52,729 nt of DNA from positions 4,681 through 57,409 of the forward strand of contig NZ_LMCY01000046.1 of NCBI RefSeq assembly GCF_001425685.1. The letters are read 5' to 3'. This document shows, one piece after another, positions 1 through 7,206 of this stretch (position 1 is its first letter; every line of letters starts with the position of its first letter). A program made the translations under genes and the position numbers. This DNA comes from Massilia sp. Root335 (GTDB lineage: Bacteria; Pseudomonadota; Gammaproteobacteria; Burkholderiales; Burkholderiaceae_D). Under the pieces are notes generated by a model that did no database searches, was not told where the DNA came from, and was given only the letters and a program-made list of their open reading frames with translations.

Positions 1-1
1 A

Positions 2-811
2 GGCCGGCCGTGTCCGCGCTGCGGTTGTGGTCGCGTACACCGCTGCGGCGAGGCGAGCGGCCTGCAGCGCTTTCGGTGCCTCGGGTGCGGACGCAGCTAT
101 AACGCCCTGACCGGCACGCCGCTCGCTCGTCTTCGCAAGAAAGAGTGTTGGCTGCCCTATTTGCAATGCGTCCTCGAATCGCGCACGGTGCGCGACGCTG
201 CGCGCGTGACCGGCGTGCACCGGACGACCAGTTTCAGGTGGCGCCACCGGTTCGTGCCCGGCGCGATGCGCGACCGTCCTCCGATATTGGCGGCCATCGT
301 CGAGGCGGACGAAACCTATCGCCTCGAATCTCAGAAGGGTTCGCGCAACCTGACGCGGCCGCCGAGAAAGCGCGGCGGCGTGGCCACGCGGCGCGGGATC
401 AATCGCGAATACGACTGCCTCCTCATCGCGCGCGACCGCAACGGGCAGACGCTGGACTTTCATACGGGCCGAGGGCAAGTGACGGCCGCGCAATTGCATG
501 CGTGCCTCAAGCCGGTATTGCCGGCCGACGTGTTGCTGATCAGCGACGGGGCGGCGGCGTATCGTCGTTTCGCCGTGCAAGCGCAGATCACGCACGAAGC
601 CGTGAACGTGAAGGCCGGCGTGCGGGCGCGCGGCGCGATCCATATCCAGAACGTGAACAGCTGGCACAGCCGCTTCAAGAGCTGGCTGGTGCGCTTCCGC
701 GGCGTCGCAAGCCGCTACCTCATCAATTATTCGGGCTGGCAACGGCTGCTGGATGCGCGGCGGCTGACGACGCCCGCGCATTTGCTGTGCGCTGCGGCCC
801 GGCTCGGCTAG
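2..811 (+). CDS. IS1595-family transposase, 5'-truncated by window edge
   Basis: The reading frame is open from base 2 to the stop at 809-811. It shows, in order, an N-terminal zinc ribbon (CPRCG, then CLGCG about 20 residues later), a helix-turn-helix-like stretch (SRTVRDAARVTGVHRTT) and an ISXO2/DDE-type catalytic domain: EADETY supplies the first Asp, LLISDGAAAY the second, and NSWHSRFKSWLVRFRGVASRYL matches the usual C-terminal stretch. This order is the hallmark of the IS1595 family. An internal ATG at 161 would remove the zinc ribbon, so the true start lies left of the window. The catalytic region appears intact, so the element may be active, but the left end cannot be seen. It sits beside a duplicated sRNA unit. 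Confidence 0.85.
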   Translation, partial: GRPCPRCGCGRVHRCGEASGLQRFRCLGCGRSYNALTGTPLARLRKKECWLPYLQCVLESRTVRDAARVTGVHRTTSFRWRHRFVPGAMRDRPPILAAIVEADETYRLESQKGSRNLTRPPRKRGGVATRRGINREYDCLLIARDRNGQTLDFHTGRGQVTAAQLHACLKPVLPADVLLISDGAAAYRRFAVQAQITHEAVNVKAGVRARGAIHIQNVNSWHSRFKSWLVRFRGVASRYLINYSGWQRLLDARRLTTPAHLLCAAARLG

Positions 812-821
812 GGCGGCTGCG

Positions 822-850
822 CTCGGTTACCTAAGTATCGCGAACACAGC
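822..850 (+). repeat. possible right terminal repeat of the IS element
   Basis: Just after the transposase stop, the complement of about 825-850 begins GGCTGTGTTCGCGATACTTA, a plausible IS1595-like terminal repeat with a GG start. The matching left end is outside the window, so neither the repeat nor a target-site duplication can be confirmed. Confidence 0.25.
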
Positions 851-851
851 C

Positions 852-913
852 CAAAAAAACGCCCGCTCCGAAGAGCGGGCCAAGTCCAAAACTAGGGATG
901 TCCTGAAAGAGAC
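852..913 (-). ncRNA. putative CRP-dependent small RNA, copy 2 (distal)
   Basis: Reading leftwards, a TAAGAT -10 box (920-925) is followed by a short transcript of about 60 nt. It contains the conserved core at 882-921 and ends in an intrinsic terminator (stem GCCCGCTC / GAGCGGGC at 861-880, then a run of T on the minus strand). The 40-nt core is identical to that of copy 1 at 1051-1090, while the terminator loop and flanks differ. That pattern fits selection on the core as the functional or seed region. No open reading frame with a ribosome site fits inside. The start near 913 is inferred from the -10 box. I do not recognise the RNA family. Confidence 0.65.
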
Positions 914-919
914 GAGTCC

Positions 920-962
920 ATCTTAGTTCCCGCCACCCTTGTCCTCTGTGCGGTGACTCACA
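920..962 (-). promoter_or_regulatory. class II CRP-like promoter of sRNA copy 2
   Basis: The site at 947-962 reads TGTGC-N6-TCACA on the plus strand, a 9 of 10 match to the CRP consensus half-sites. Its centre (954.5) lies about 41.5 bp upstream of the start predicted from the -10 box at 920-925. No good -35 hexamer is present, as expected for class II activation. The same arrangement occurs in front of copy 1. Confidence 0.55.
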
Positions 963-1019
963 TTTTGTTAAATCTTCCTACTCATCTGTAAAAAATCCTA
1001 TGCAGGCTGGGCGAAAGAC

Positions 1020-1083
1020 AAAAAAAACCCGCTCCTTGCGGGAGCGGGTGAAGTCCAAAACTAGGGATGTCCTGAAAGAGACG
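1020..1083 (-). ncRNA. putative CRP-dependent small RNA, copy 1 (proximal)
   Basis: First of two tandem sRNA units downstream of secF. The -10 box TACTAT (1089-1094) precedes a transcript of about 63 nt with the 40-nt core (1051-1090) shared exactly with copy 2. It ends in a terminator hairpin (CCCGCTCC / GGGAGCGGG, 1028-1047) and a T run. The core is pyrimidine-rich near its 5' end and contains CATCCC, so pairing with Shine-Dalgarno regions of target mRNAs is possible; this is inference. The secF terminator at 1188-1218 separates it from the sec operon, so it is an independent unit rather than a processed 3' UTR. Confidence 0.65.
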
Positions 1084-1088
1084 AGTCC

Positions 1089-1132
1089 ATAGTAAGGCAG
1101 CCTTAAGTGAACGCTCTGTGCGCTGCTTCACA
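1089..1132 (-). promoter_or_regulatory. class II CRP-like promoter of sRNA copy 1
   Basis: The site at 1117-1132 reads TGTGC-N6-TCACA on the plus strand, centred about 41.5 bp before the inferred start near 1083, with -10 TACTAT at 1089-1094. The half-sites match those of copy 2 while the six central bases differ. Confidence 0.55.
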
Positions 1133-1187
1133 CAAAGAAAAATCTTTTATATCAAAGCGATGCGGTATTGATCCGTCCCATAAAAAC

Positions 1188-1218
1188 AAAAGCCGCCACG
1201 GCCAGGCCGGGCGGCTTT
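1188..1218 (-). terminator. intrinsic terminator of the sec operon
   Basis: Inverted repeat AAAGCCGCC / GGCGGCTTT about 20 bp past the secF stop, followed on the minus strand by a T-rich stretch. Confidence 0.75.
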
Positions 1219-1237
1219 ATCGGGGGAACGATCGCGA

Positions 1238-2260
1238 TTACACGACGGCGCCGTCCGTTTCGTCCTTCGCCTTGATCGGCTTGATCAAGTCTTCGCGCTT
1301 GACTCCCAGCCACATGGCGATGGCGGCCGCCACGAACACGGACGAGTAGATACCGAACAGGATACCGATGGTCAGCGCGACCGCGAAGTAGTGCAGCGTC
1401 TGGCCGCCGAAGAACAGCATCGACAGGACCATCATCTCGGTACAACCGTGGGTGATGATCGTACGCGAGATGGTGCTCGTGATCGCGTGGTCGATGACTT
1501 CGGTCACGGCCAGCTTGCGCTCCTTGCGGAAGGTCTCGCGAATCCGGTCGAAGATCACGACCGATTCGTTGACCGAGTAACCCAGCACGGCCAGCACGGC
1601 GGCCAGCACGGTCAGCGAGAATTCCCACTGGAAGAAGGCGAAGAAGCCCAGGATGATCACGACGTCGTGCAGGTTGGCGATGATCGCCGCCACCGCGAAT
1701 TTCCATTCGAAGCGCACGGCCAGGTAGATCATCACGCCGATCACGACCATGACCAGCGCATTCAGGCCGTTCTGCGCCAGCTCGTCGCCGACCTGCGCGC
1801 CGACGGAATCGACGCGCTGCAGGGTCACCAGCTCGGTGCCGGCCGCGTTGACGCAGCTGGTCCGGGTGACGTTTTCGCCCTTGTCGGTGGTCTGCTGCAC
1901 CTGCTTCGGCATACCGTTTTCCGTCGTGCACAGCGCTTCGAACACGGTCGACGAGGCGGCCACGCCGGTGGTGCCCTTGCGCACCGGCAGGCGCAGCATG
2001 ACGTCGCTGGCCGTGCCGAAGCTGGTCACCTCGGGCTGTTCATAGCCCAGTTTTTCCAGGCTGTGGCGGATCTTTTCCTGGTCGGCCGCGTGGGAGTAGC
2101 GCAGCTCCATCGTGGAACCGCCCGTGAACTCGACCGAGAAGTGCAGGCCCCGCGTCGCGAGGAAGAACACCGCGGCGACGAAGGTCAGCGCCGAGATCAC
2201 GTTGAAGATCAACGCGTGGCGCATGAACGGGATGTCCCGTTTAATCTTGAAAAATTCCAT
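1238..2260 (-). CDS. secF: protein translocase subunit SecF
   Basis: A 340-residue inner-membrane protein that works with SecD to use the proton motive force to complete Sec-dependent export. The N-terminal transmembrane helix (residues about 17-35) is followed by a periplasmic P1 region beginning FSVEFTGGSTMEL, the typical SecF motif. The C-terminal half carries five further transmembrane helices, with the conserved LGYSVNESVVIFDRIRE stretch and STISRTIITHGCTEM. The length is normal for the family. The start at 2260 lies 14 bp after secD, so the two are translationally linked. Last gene of the queA-tgt-yajC-secD-secF order usual in proteobacteria. Confidence 0.97.
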   Translation of the reverse strand: MEFFKIKRDIPFMRHALIFNVISALTFVAAVFFLATRGLHFSVEFTGGSTMELRYSHAADQEKIRHSLEKLGYEQPEVTSFGTASDVMLRLPVRKGTTGVAASSTVFEALCTTENGMPKQVQQTTDKGENVTRTSCVNAAGTELVTLQRVDSVGAQVGDELAQNGLNALVMVVIGVMIYLAVRFEWKFAVAAIIANLHDVVIILGFFAFFQWEFSLTVLAAVLAVLGYSVNESVVIFDRIRETFRKERKLAVTEVIDHAITSTISRTIITHGCTEMMVLSMLFFGGQTLHYFAVALTIGILFGIYSSVFVAAAIAMWLGVKREDLIKPIKAKDETDGAVV

Positions 2261-2274
2261 GTTCTACCCGCTCC

Positions 2275-4167
2275 TTATTTCTTGACGGCCGGCTTGGCGC
2301 CGGCACCGACCGCGCCGTTGTTCCACACGGTGCCGATGGCGATCTTGCCGAGCTTCTTCTTGCGGCCGTACCACAGGTTCACGACGCCGCGCGACAGGAA
2401 CACGGCCGAGAACATCGACGTCAGGATGCCCAGGCAGTGCACGACGGCGAAGCCGCGCACGGCGCCCGAACCGAACACCAGCAGCGCCAGGCCGACGATG
2501 AGGGTCGTCACGTTCGAGTCGAGGATGGTCGCCCACGCATGGCTGAAACCGGCCGAGATCGCCGCCTGCGGCGTGTTACCCGCACGCAGTTCCTCGCGGA
2601 TGCGCTCGTTGATCAGCACGTTGGCGTCGATCGCCATACCGAGCGCCAGCGCGATTGCGGCAATACCCGGCAGGGTCAGGGTCGCCTGCATCCGCGACAG
2701 CAGGGCCAGCAGGAACAGCAGGTTGCAGGCCAGCGCCACGACGCTGAAGAAGCCGAACAGCTGGTAGTAGATGACCATGAAGATCGCGATCGCCACGAAG
2801 CCCCACAGCGTGGAATGCAGGCCCTTGGCGATGTTCTCGGCGCCCAGCTGCGGGCCGACGACGCGTTCCTCGACGAATTCCATCGGTGCCGACAGCGCGC
2901 CGGAGCGCAGCAGCAGCGCCAGCTCGGCGGCCTTCTCGGGCGTGCCCAGGCCAGTGATCTGGAAGCGCGAACCGAGCTCGCTCTGGATCGTCGCGTTGGA
3001 CAGCACGGTGTACTTGCCCTTTTCCTTCAGCAGCACGGCCATGCGCTTGCCGACGCGCTCGCGGGTCGCTTCGCGCATCCTGCGGCCGCCGTCGCCGTTC
3101 AGGTCGAGGCTGACGGACGGCTGCTGGTTCTGGTCGAAGCTGGCGGTGGCGCTCGAAATGTAGTCACCGGTCAGGAAGACGTCCTTCGATACCACGGCCG
3201 GCGCGCCCTGGCCCTGCGTGAACAGTTCCGAATTCAGCGGGATGGCGGCGGACAGTTCGGTACCCGGGGTGACCGATTCGTCGACCATGCGGAATTCCAG
3301 GGTCGCCGTGCGGCCGATGATGTCCTTGGCGTGGGCCACGTCCTGCACGCCCGGCAGCTGGACGACGATGCGGTCGCGGCCCTGTTGCTGGATCACGGGT
3401 TCCGTCACGCCCAGCTCGTTGATGCGCTTGCCGAGGGTCGAGATGTTCTGGCGGACGCCCTCTTCCACGACGCGCTGCAGCGCTTCCGGCTTGAGCGTGA
3501 CGATCAACTTGAGGTCGGTGCCGTCGGCGGCATCGGCGAAGGCGAGGTCGGCGTTCTGGCGGGCCAGCACGTTGCGGGCCTGGTCGCGGGTGGCGGCGTC
3601 GCGGAATTTGATTTCGATGCGGTCGCCCACGCGGTCGATGCCGGCGTGGCGCACGTTGGCCTCGCGCAGCTGGCTGCGGGAGGCGGCCTGGATGCCCTTG
3701 ACGCGGGTCTCCAGCGTGGCCTTGGCATCCACCTGCAGCAGGAAGTGCACGCCGCCGCGCAGGTCGAGGCCGAGATTCATCGGCTTGGCGCGCAGCTTCT
3801 CCATCCACACCGGCGTGTTCTTCACCAGGTTGACGGTGACGATGTAGTCGGGGTCGGTCGGGTCGCGGTTCAGATCGCGCTCCAGCGCCGCCTTGGCCTT
3901 GAACTGGGCATCCGGCGTCGCGAAACGGGCGATGACGGCGCTCGAGTCGCCGGATCCTTCCAGCCCCACGTTGTCGGACACGATGCCGTCACGCTTCAGG
4001 GCCTCGGCCACCTGAGTGACCGTGTCGCTGTTGACCTTGACCGTCGCCTTGCCGGTCGTGACCTGCAGCGCCGGCGATTCGCCGAAATAGTTGGGCGCCG
4101 TGTACAGCAGGCCGAGCAGCACTGCCACAAGGATCAGTATGTATTTCCAGAGGGGGTAACGATTCAT
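2275..4167 (-). CDS. secD: protein translocase subunit SecD
   Basis: A 630-residue partner of SecF in the SecDF-YajC complex. Visible features are the first transmembrane helix (WKYILILVAVLLGLLYTAPNYF), the LGLDLRGGVHFLLQVD motif opening the P1 domain, a large periplasmic domain (about residues 130-440), and five C-terminal transmembrane helices with ALGMAIDANVLINERIREEL, the conserved loop involved in proton movement. The length matches other betaproteobacterial SecD proteins. The upstream neighbour is yajC, 54 bp away. Confidence 0.97.
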   Translation of the reverse strand: MNRYPLWKYILILVAVLLGLLYTAPNYFGESPALQVTTGKATVKVNSDTVTQVAEALKRDGIVSDNVGLEGSGDSSAVIARFATPDAQFKAKAALERDLNRDPTDPDYIVTVNLVKNTPVWMEKLRAKPMNLGLDLRGGVHFLLQVDAKATLETRVKGIQAASRSQLREANVRHAGIDRVGDRIEIKFRDAATRDQARNVLARQNADLAFADAADGTDLKLIVTLKPEALQRVVEEGVRQNISTLGKRINELGVTEPVIQQQGRDRIVVQLPGVQDVAHAKDIIGRTATLEFRMVDESVTPGTELSAAIPLNSELFTQGQGAPAVVSKDVFLTGDYISSATASFDQNQQPSVSLDLNGDGGRRMREATRERVGKRMAVLLKEKGKYTVLSNATIQSELGSRFQITGLGTPEKAAELALLLRSGALSAPMEFVEERVVGPQLGAENIAKGLHSTLWGFVAIAIFMVIYYQLFGFFSVVALACNLLFLLALLSRMQATLTLPGIAAIALALGMAIDANVLINERIREELRAGNTPQAAISAGFSHAWATILDSNVTTLIVGLALLVFGSGAVRGFAVVHCLGILTSMFSAVFLSRGVVNLWYGRKKKLGKIAIGTVWNNGAVGAGAKPAVKK

Positions 4168-4221
4168 GATGTTCCAGCGTTCAGGATCGGGCGGGAAGCG
4201 CGGCGCGAAGCCGCGGCCGGA

Positions 4222-4554
4222 TTACAGGGCCTTGAGCGTGCCCTTGGGCAGGAGCGCAGTCACGGCGTTCTTTTGCACCACCACTTCGGTACCGGCTGCC
4301 ACTTCGACCGTCACATAGGTATCGGTGACACGGGTCACGCGGCCCAGCATGCCGCCGACGGTGATCACTTCGTCGCCCTTGGCCAGCGCCTCCATCATGG
4401 ATTTCAGCTCTTTCTGGCGCTTCTGCTGCGGACGGATCATGAGGAAGTACATGACCACGAACATCAGGACCAGCGGGGCGAACGTGGTGAGGTTACCCAT
4501 CAGACCCGGTTCGGCTGCACCGGCGGTTTGCGCGTACGCGTTGGAAATGAACAC
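4222..4554 (-). CDS. yajC: preprotein translocase accessory subunit YajC
   Basis: A small single-span protein of the SecDF-YajC complex. I chose the GTG at 4554 (FISNAYAQ..., 110 residues) rather than the TTG at 4587. The GTG has a GGAG ribosome site five bases upstream, and the TTG would lie upstream of the start of transcription predicted from the promoter at 4590-4618. The transmembrane helix is LVLMFVVMYFLMI, followed by the diagnostic RPQQKRQKE and then the soluble domain with KGDEVITVGGMLGRV. The length matches E. coli YajC. Confidence 0.93.
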   Translation of the reverse strand: MFISNAYAQTAGAAEPGLMGNLTTFAPLVLMFVVMYFLMIRPQQKRQKELKSMMEALAKGDEVITVGGMLGRVTRVTDTYVTVEVAAGTEVVVQKNAVTALLPKGTLKAL

Positions 4555-4589
4555 AAGGACTCCGATTGTATAAATGTGAAAAAACAAGC

Positions 4590-4618
4590 GCTGTATTCTA
4601 GCACCGGCAAACTGTCAA
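4590..4618 (-). promoter_or_regulatory. putative sigma70 promoter of yajC-secD-secF
   Basis: On the minus strand TTGACA (4613-4618) is separated by 17 bp from TACAGC (4590-4595). This predicts transcription from about 4583 and a leader of roughly 29 nt before the yajC GTG. The -35 is perfect and the -10 is weak. Confidence 0.5.
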
Positions 4619-4699
4619 CAGCCAGTTTCCGGCCATGTGGGCCTAGGATGCCCGAATGCAAGACGTTATCGGAAATTTAATTTGACGGCATCGCCGACG

Positions 4700-4850
4700 A
4701 TATGTGGGTCGCATATCGCCGGGGCGGGCACCCCGTGCCGGCCAATCGCATGCGGCTCGAACATCGATGACCGTATGCCCACGAACCGCATGCGTCAACG
4801 CGACGTCATGGTGGGCACAGGGGTGCCCACCCTACGGCCATGACAACGCA
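4700..4850. repeat. dispersed GTGGGC/CCTACGG intergenic repeat
   Basis: The gap between tgt and yajC holds short palindromic blocks such as GTGGGCACAGGGGTGCCCAC followed by CCTACGG. A related block (CCGTAGGGTGGGC) recurs at 25944-26046 after the asparaginase gene. No open frame in either looks coding. Confidence 0.5.
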
Positions 4851-4859
4851 GCCGGGAAA

Positions 4860-5999
4860 TCAGACGCCCCGCGCGCGGTCCGCGTTGAACTGCAAGCGGA
4901 ACGCGTGGAAGCGATCGCCATCGATCGCATCGCGGATCTCCTGCATGAGGTTCAGGTAGTAATGCAGGTTGTGGATGGTATTCAGCCGCGCCCCCAGGAT
5001 CTCCTTGGACCGGTGCAGGTGATGCAGATAGGCGCGCGAAAAATTCTTGCAGCAGTAGCAGGAACAGGTCTCGTCCAGCGGCGCCTGGTCGTCCTTGTAG
5101 CGGGCATTCTTGATCTTGAGGTCGCCGAAACGGGTGAACAGCCAGCCGTTGCGGGCGTTCCGGGTCGGCATCACGCAGTCGAACATGTCGACGCCGTTCG
5201 CCACGCCCTCCACCAGGTCTTCCGGCGTGCCGACGCCCATCAGGTAGTGCGGCTTGTTGTCCGGCAGGCGCGGGCCGATGTGCTGCAGCACCCGCATCAT
5301 GTCTTCCTTCGGTTCGCCCACCGACAGGCCGCCGATGGCCAGGCCCGGGAAGTCGATGTCTTCCAGGCCCGCCAGCGATTCGTCGCGCAGGCGCTCGTAC
5401 ATGCCGCCCTGGACGATGCCGAACAGCGCGTTCGGGTTCTCGCCCTGCTTGAATTCGTTCATCGAGCGCTGGGCCCAGCGCAGCGACATGCGCATCGACT
5501 TCGCCGCCTCTTCCGCCGTGGCAGGACGGCCGTCGATCTCGTACGGCGTGCACTCGTCGAACTGCATGACGATGTCGGAGTTCAGCGAGCGCTGGATCTG
5601 CATCGAGATTTCCGGCGACAGGAACAGGCGCGAACCGTCGATCGGCGACGCGAACTTCACGCCCTCTTCCGTGATCTTGCGCATCGCGCCCAGCGAAAAC
5701 ACCTGGAAGCCGCCGGAGTCGGTCAGGATCGGCTTGTCCCAGCCCATGAAGCCGTGCAGGCCGCCGAACTTGTCCATGACGTCCGTGCCCGGGCGCAGCC
5801 ACAGGTGGAAGGTATTGCCGAGGATGATCTGCGAGCCCACTTCCTTGAGTTCGTTCGGCGCCATCGCCTTGACGGAGCCATAGGTCCCGACGGGCATGAA
5901 GATCGGCGTCTCGATGGTGCCGTGGTTCAGTTTCAAACGGCCGCGGCGGGCGTGCGAGAGGCCGCTCGTGTCTTTCTTGAGGAGGGTGAATTCGAGCAT
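4860..5999 (-). CDS. tgt: queuine tRNA-ribosyltransferase (tRNA-guanine transglycosylase)
   Basis: Exchanges guanine-34 of Asp, Asn, His and Tyr tRNAs for preQ1 in queuosine synthesis. At 379 residues it has the normal length. The active-site Asp is in ILTDSGGFQVF (D94), the nucleophilic Asp in MFDCVMPTRNARNG (D273), and the zinc site is C311, C313, C316 and H342 (CSCYCC..., then IHNLH). Eight bases separate it from queA, whose product acts at the next step, so the two are clearly co-transcribed. Confidence 0.97.
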   Translation of the reverse strand: MLEFTLLKKDTSGLSHARRGRLKLNHGTIETPIFMPVGTYGSVKAMAPNELKEVGSQIILGNTFHLWLRPGTDVMDKFGGLHGFMGWDKPILTDSGGFQVFSLGAMRKITEEGVKFASPIDGSRLFLSPEISMQIQRSLNSDIVMQFDECTPYEIDGRPATAEEAAKSMRMSLRWAQRSMNEFKQGENPNALFGIVQGGMYERLRDESLAGLEDIDFPGLAIGGLSVGEPKEDMMRVLQHIGPRLPDNKPHYLMGVGTPEDLVEGVANGVDMFDCVMPTRNARNGWLFTRFGDLKIKNARYKDDQAPLDETCSCYCCKNFSRAYLHHLHRSKEILGARLNTIHNLHYYLNLMQEIRDAIDGDRFHAFRLQFNADRARGV

Positions 6000-6007
6000 G
6001 TGTAATG

Positions 6008-7057
6008 TCAGTTCGTTGCCGGGGCCGCGCGCGAGTGCGTCGTCAAAAGCATCGCATCGCCATAGCTGAAGAAGCGGTATTCGCTGGCGATCGCGTGCGC
6101 GTAGGCCTTGCGGATTTCATCGTAGCCGGCAAAGGCCGAGACGAGCATCATCAAGGTCGACTTGGGCAGGTGGAAGTTGGTGATCATCCGGGTGACCGTC
6201 TTGAACAGGTAGCCCGGGGTGATGAACAGATTGGTGTCGCCGCTGCCCGCGACGAGGGTGCCCGACTGCGACGCCGATTCCAGCGCGCGCAGCGACGTCG
6301 TGCCGACCGCCACGACATCGCGTCCGGCCTGGCGCGCGGCGCGCACGGTGTCGACCGTCTCTTGCGGAATCGTGTACCACTCGCTGTGCATCTTGTGCTC
6401 CGCGAGGTTTTCCACGCGCACGGGCTGGAAGGTGCCTGCGCCCACGTGCAGCGTGACGTAGGCGACGCGCACGCCCTTGGCCGCGACCTTGTCGAGCAGC
6501 GCCTGGTCGAAGTGCAGGCCGGCCGTGGGCGCGGCGACGGCGCCCGGCTCTTTCGAGTAGACGGTCTGGTAACGCTGTTCGTCGAAGTCGTCGGCGTCGT
6601 GCTCGATGTACGGCGGCAGCGGCAGGCGGCCGTGGGCTTCGATCAGGTCGAACACGTCGCCGTCGAAGTGCAGGGTAAAGAATTCACCGGCGCGTTCGCC
6701 GACGCCGACCTCGAACGCATCGGCCAGGCGGATGCGCGAACCGGGCTTCGGCGACTTCGATGCGCGCACCTGCGCGAGCACGGTGCGCGGGTCCAGCACG
6801 CGCTCGACGAGCACCTCGACCTGGCCGCCCGTGTCCTTCTGGCCGAAGAAGCGCGCCTTCAGCACCCGGGTATTGTTCATCACGAGCGTGTCGCCGGCCT
6901 GGAGCTGGTCGACGATGTCGGCGAAATGACGGTCGGTGATGCGGTCGCCGTCCAGCTGCAGCAGGCGCGACGCGCTGCGGTCGGGCAGCGGCACCTGGGC
7001 GATGCGCCCGGGCGGGAGGTCGAAATCGAAATCGGAGAGGGAGTACGTTTTGCTCAT
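6008..7057 (-). CDS. queA: S-adenosylmethionine:tRNA ribosyltransferase-isomerase
   Basis: Transfers and isomerises the ribosyl group of S-adenosylmethionine onto preQ1-modified tRNA to give epoxyqueuosine. The 349-residue protein starts MSKTYSLSDFDFDLPPGRIAQ and carries the family signatures VMNNTRVLKARFFGQK, PTAGLHFD, HVGAGTFQPVRVE and the C-terminal FHLPKSTLMMLVSAFAG. First gene of the minus-strand cluster, divergent from recG across about 150 bp that must hold both promoters. Confidence 0.97.
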   Translation of the reverse strand: MSKTYSLSDFDFDLPPGRIAQVPLPDRSASRLLQLDGDRITDRHFADIVDQLQAGDTLVMNNTRVLKARFFGQKDTGGQVEVLVERVLDPRTVLAQVRASKSPKPGSRIRLADAFEVGVGERAGEFFTLHFDGDVFDLIEAHGRLPLPPYIEHDADDFDEQRYQTVYSKEPGAVAAPTAGLHFDQALLDKVAAKGVRVAYVTLHVGAGTFQPVRVENLAEHKMHSEWYTIPQETVDTVRAARQAGRDVVAVGTTSLRALESASQSGTLVAGSGDTNLFITPGYLFKTVTRMITNFHLPKSTLMMLVSAFAGYDEIRKAYAHAIASEYRFFSYGDAMLLTTHSRAAPATN

Positions 7058-7206
7058 CTGGGAAAAACTCGGCGTGGCGCCTTACAATATGGGCTACAGC
7101 GTGCGGCGAACCCATTATTTTACACCCGGTTTCCGGACTGAGGGCGCAGGCCATAACCGTTATGCCCAAATCCTGATAAGCCGACAACACGCGCCAACGA
7201 ACCGCC

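Noticed and set aside
852..1090. The two 40-nt identical blocks as a CRISPR array
   Set aside because: Only two copies, spaced 169 bp apart, each followed by a terminator and preceded by a promoter; no cas gene.
2437..4680. Long open frame on the plus strand opposite secD and yajC (over 700 codons)
   Set aside because: It is the antisense shadow of G+C-rich codons; the translation is His/Gln/Arg-rich with no domain, and secD on the other strand is unmistakable.
7058..7206. Possible preQ1 riboswitch upstream of queA
   Set aside because: No preQ1-type pseudoknot or conserved C-rich loop is visible; queA and tgt use, rather than make, preQ1.
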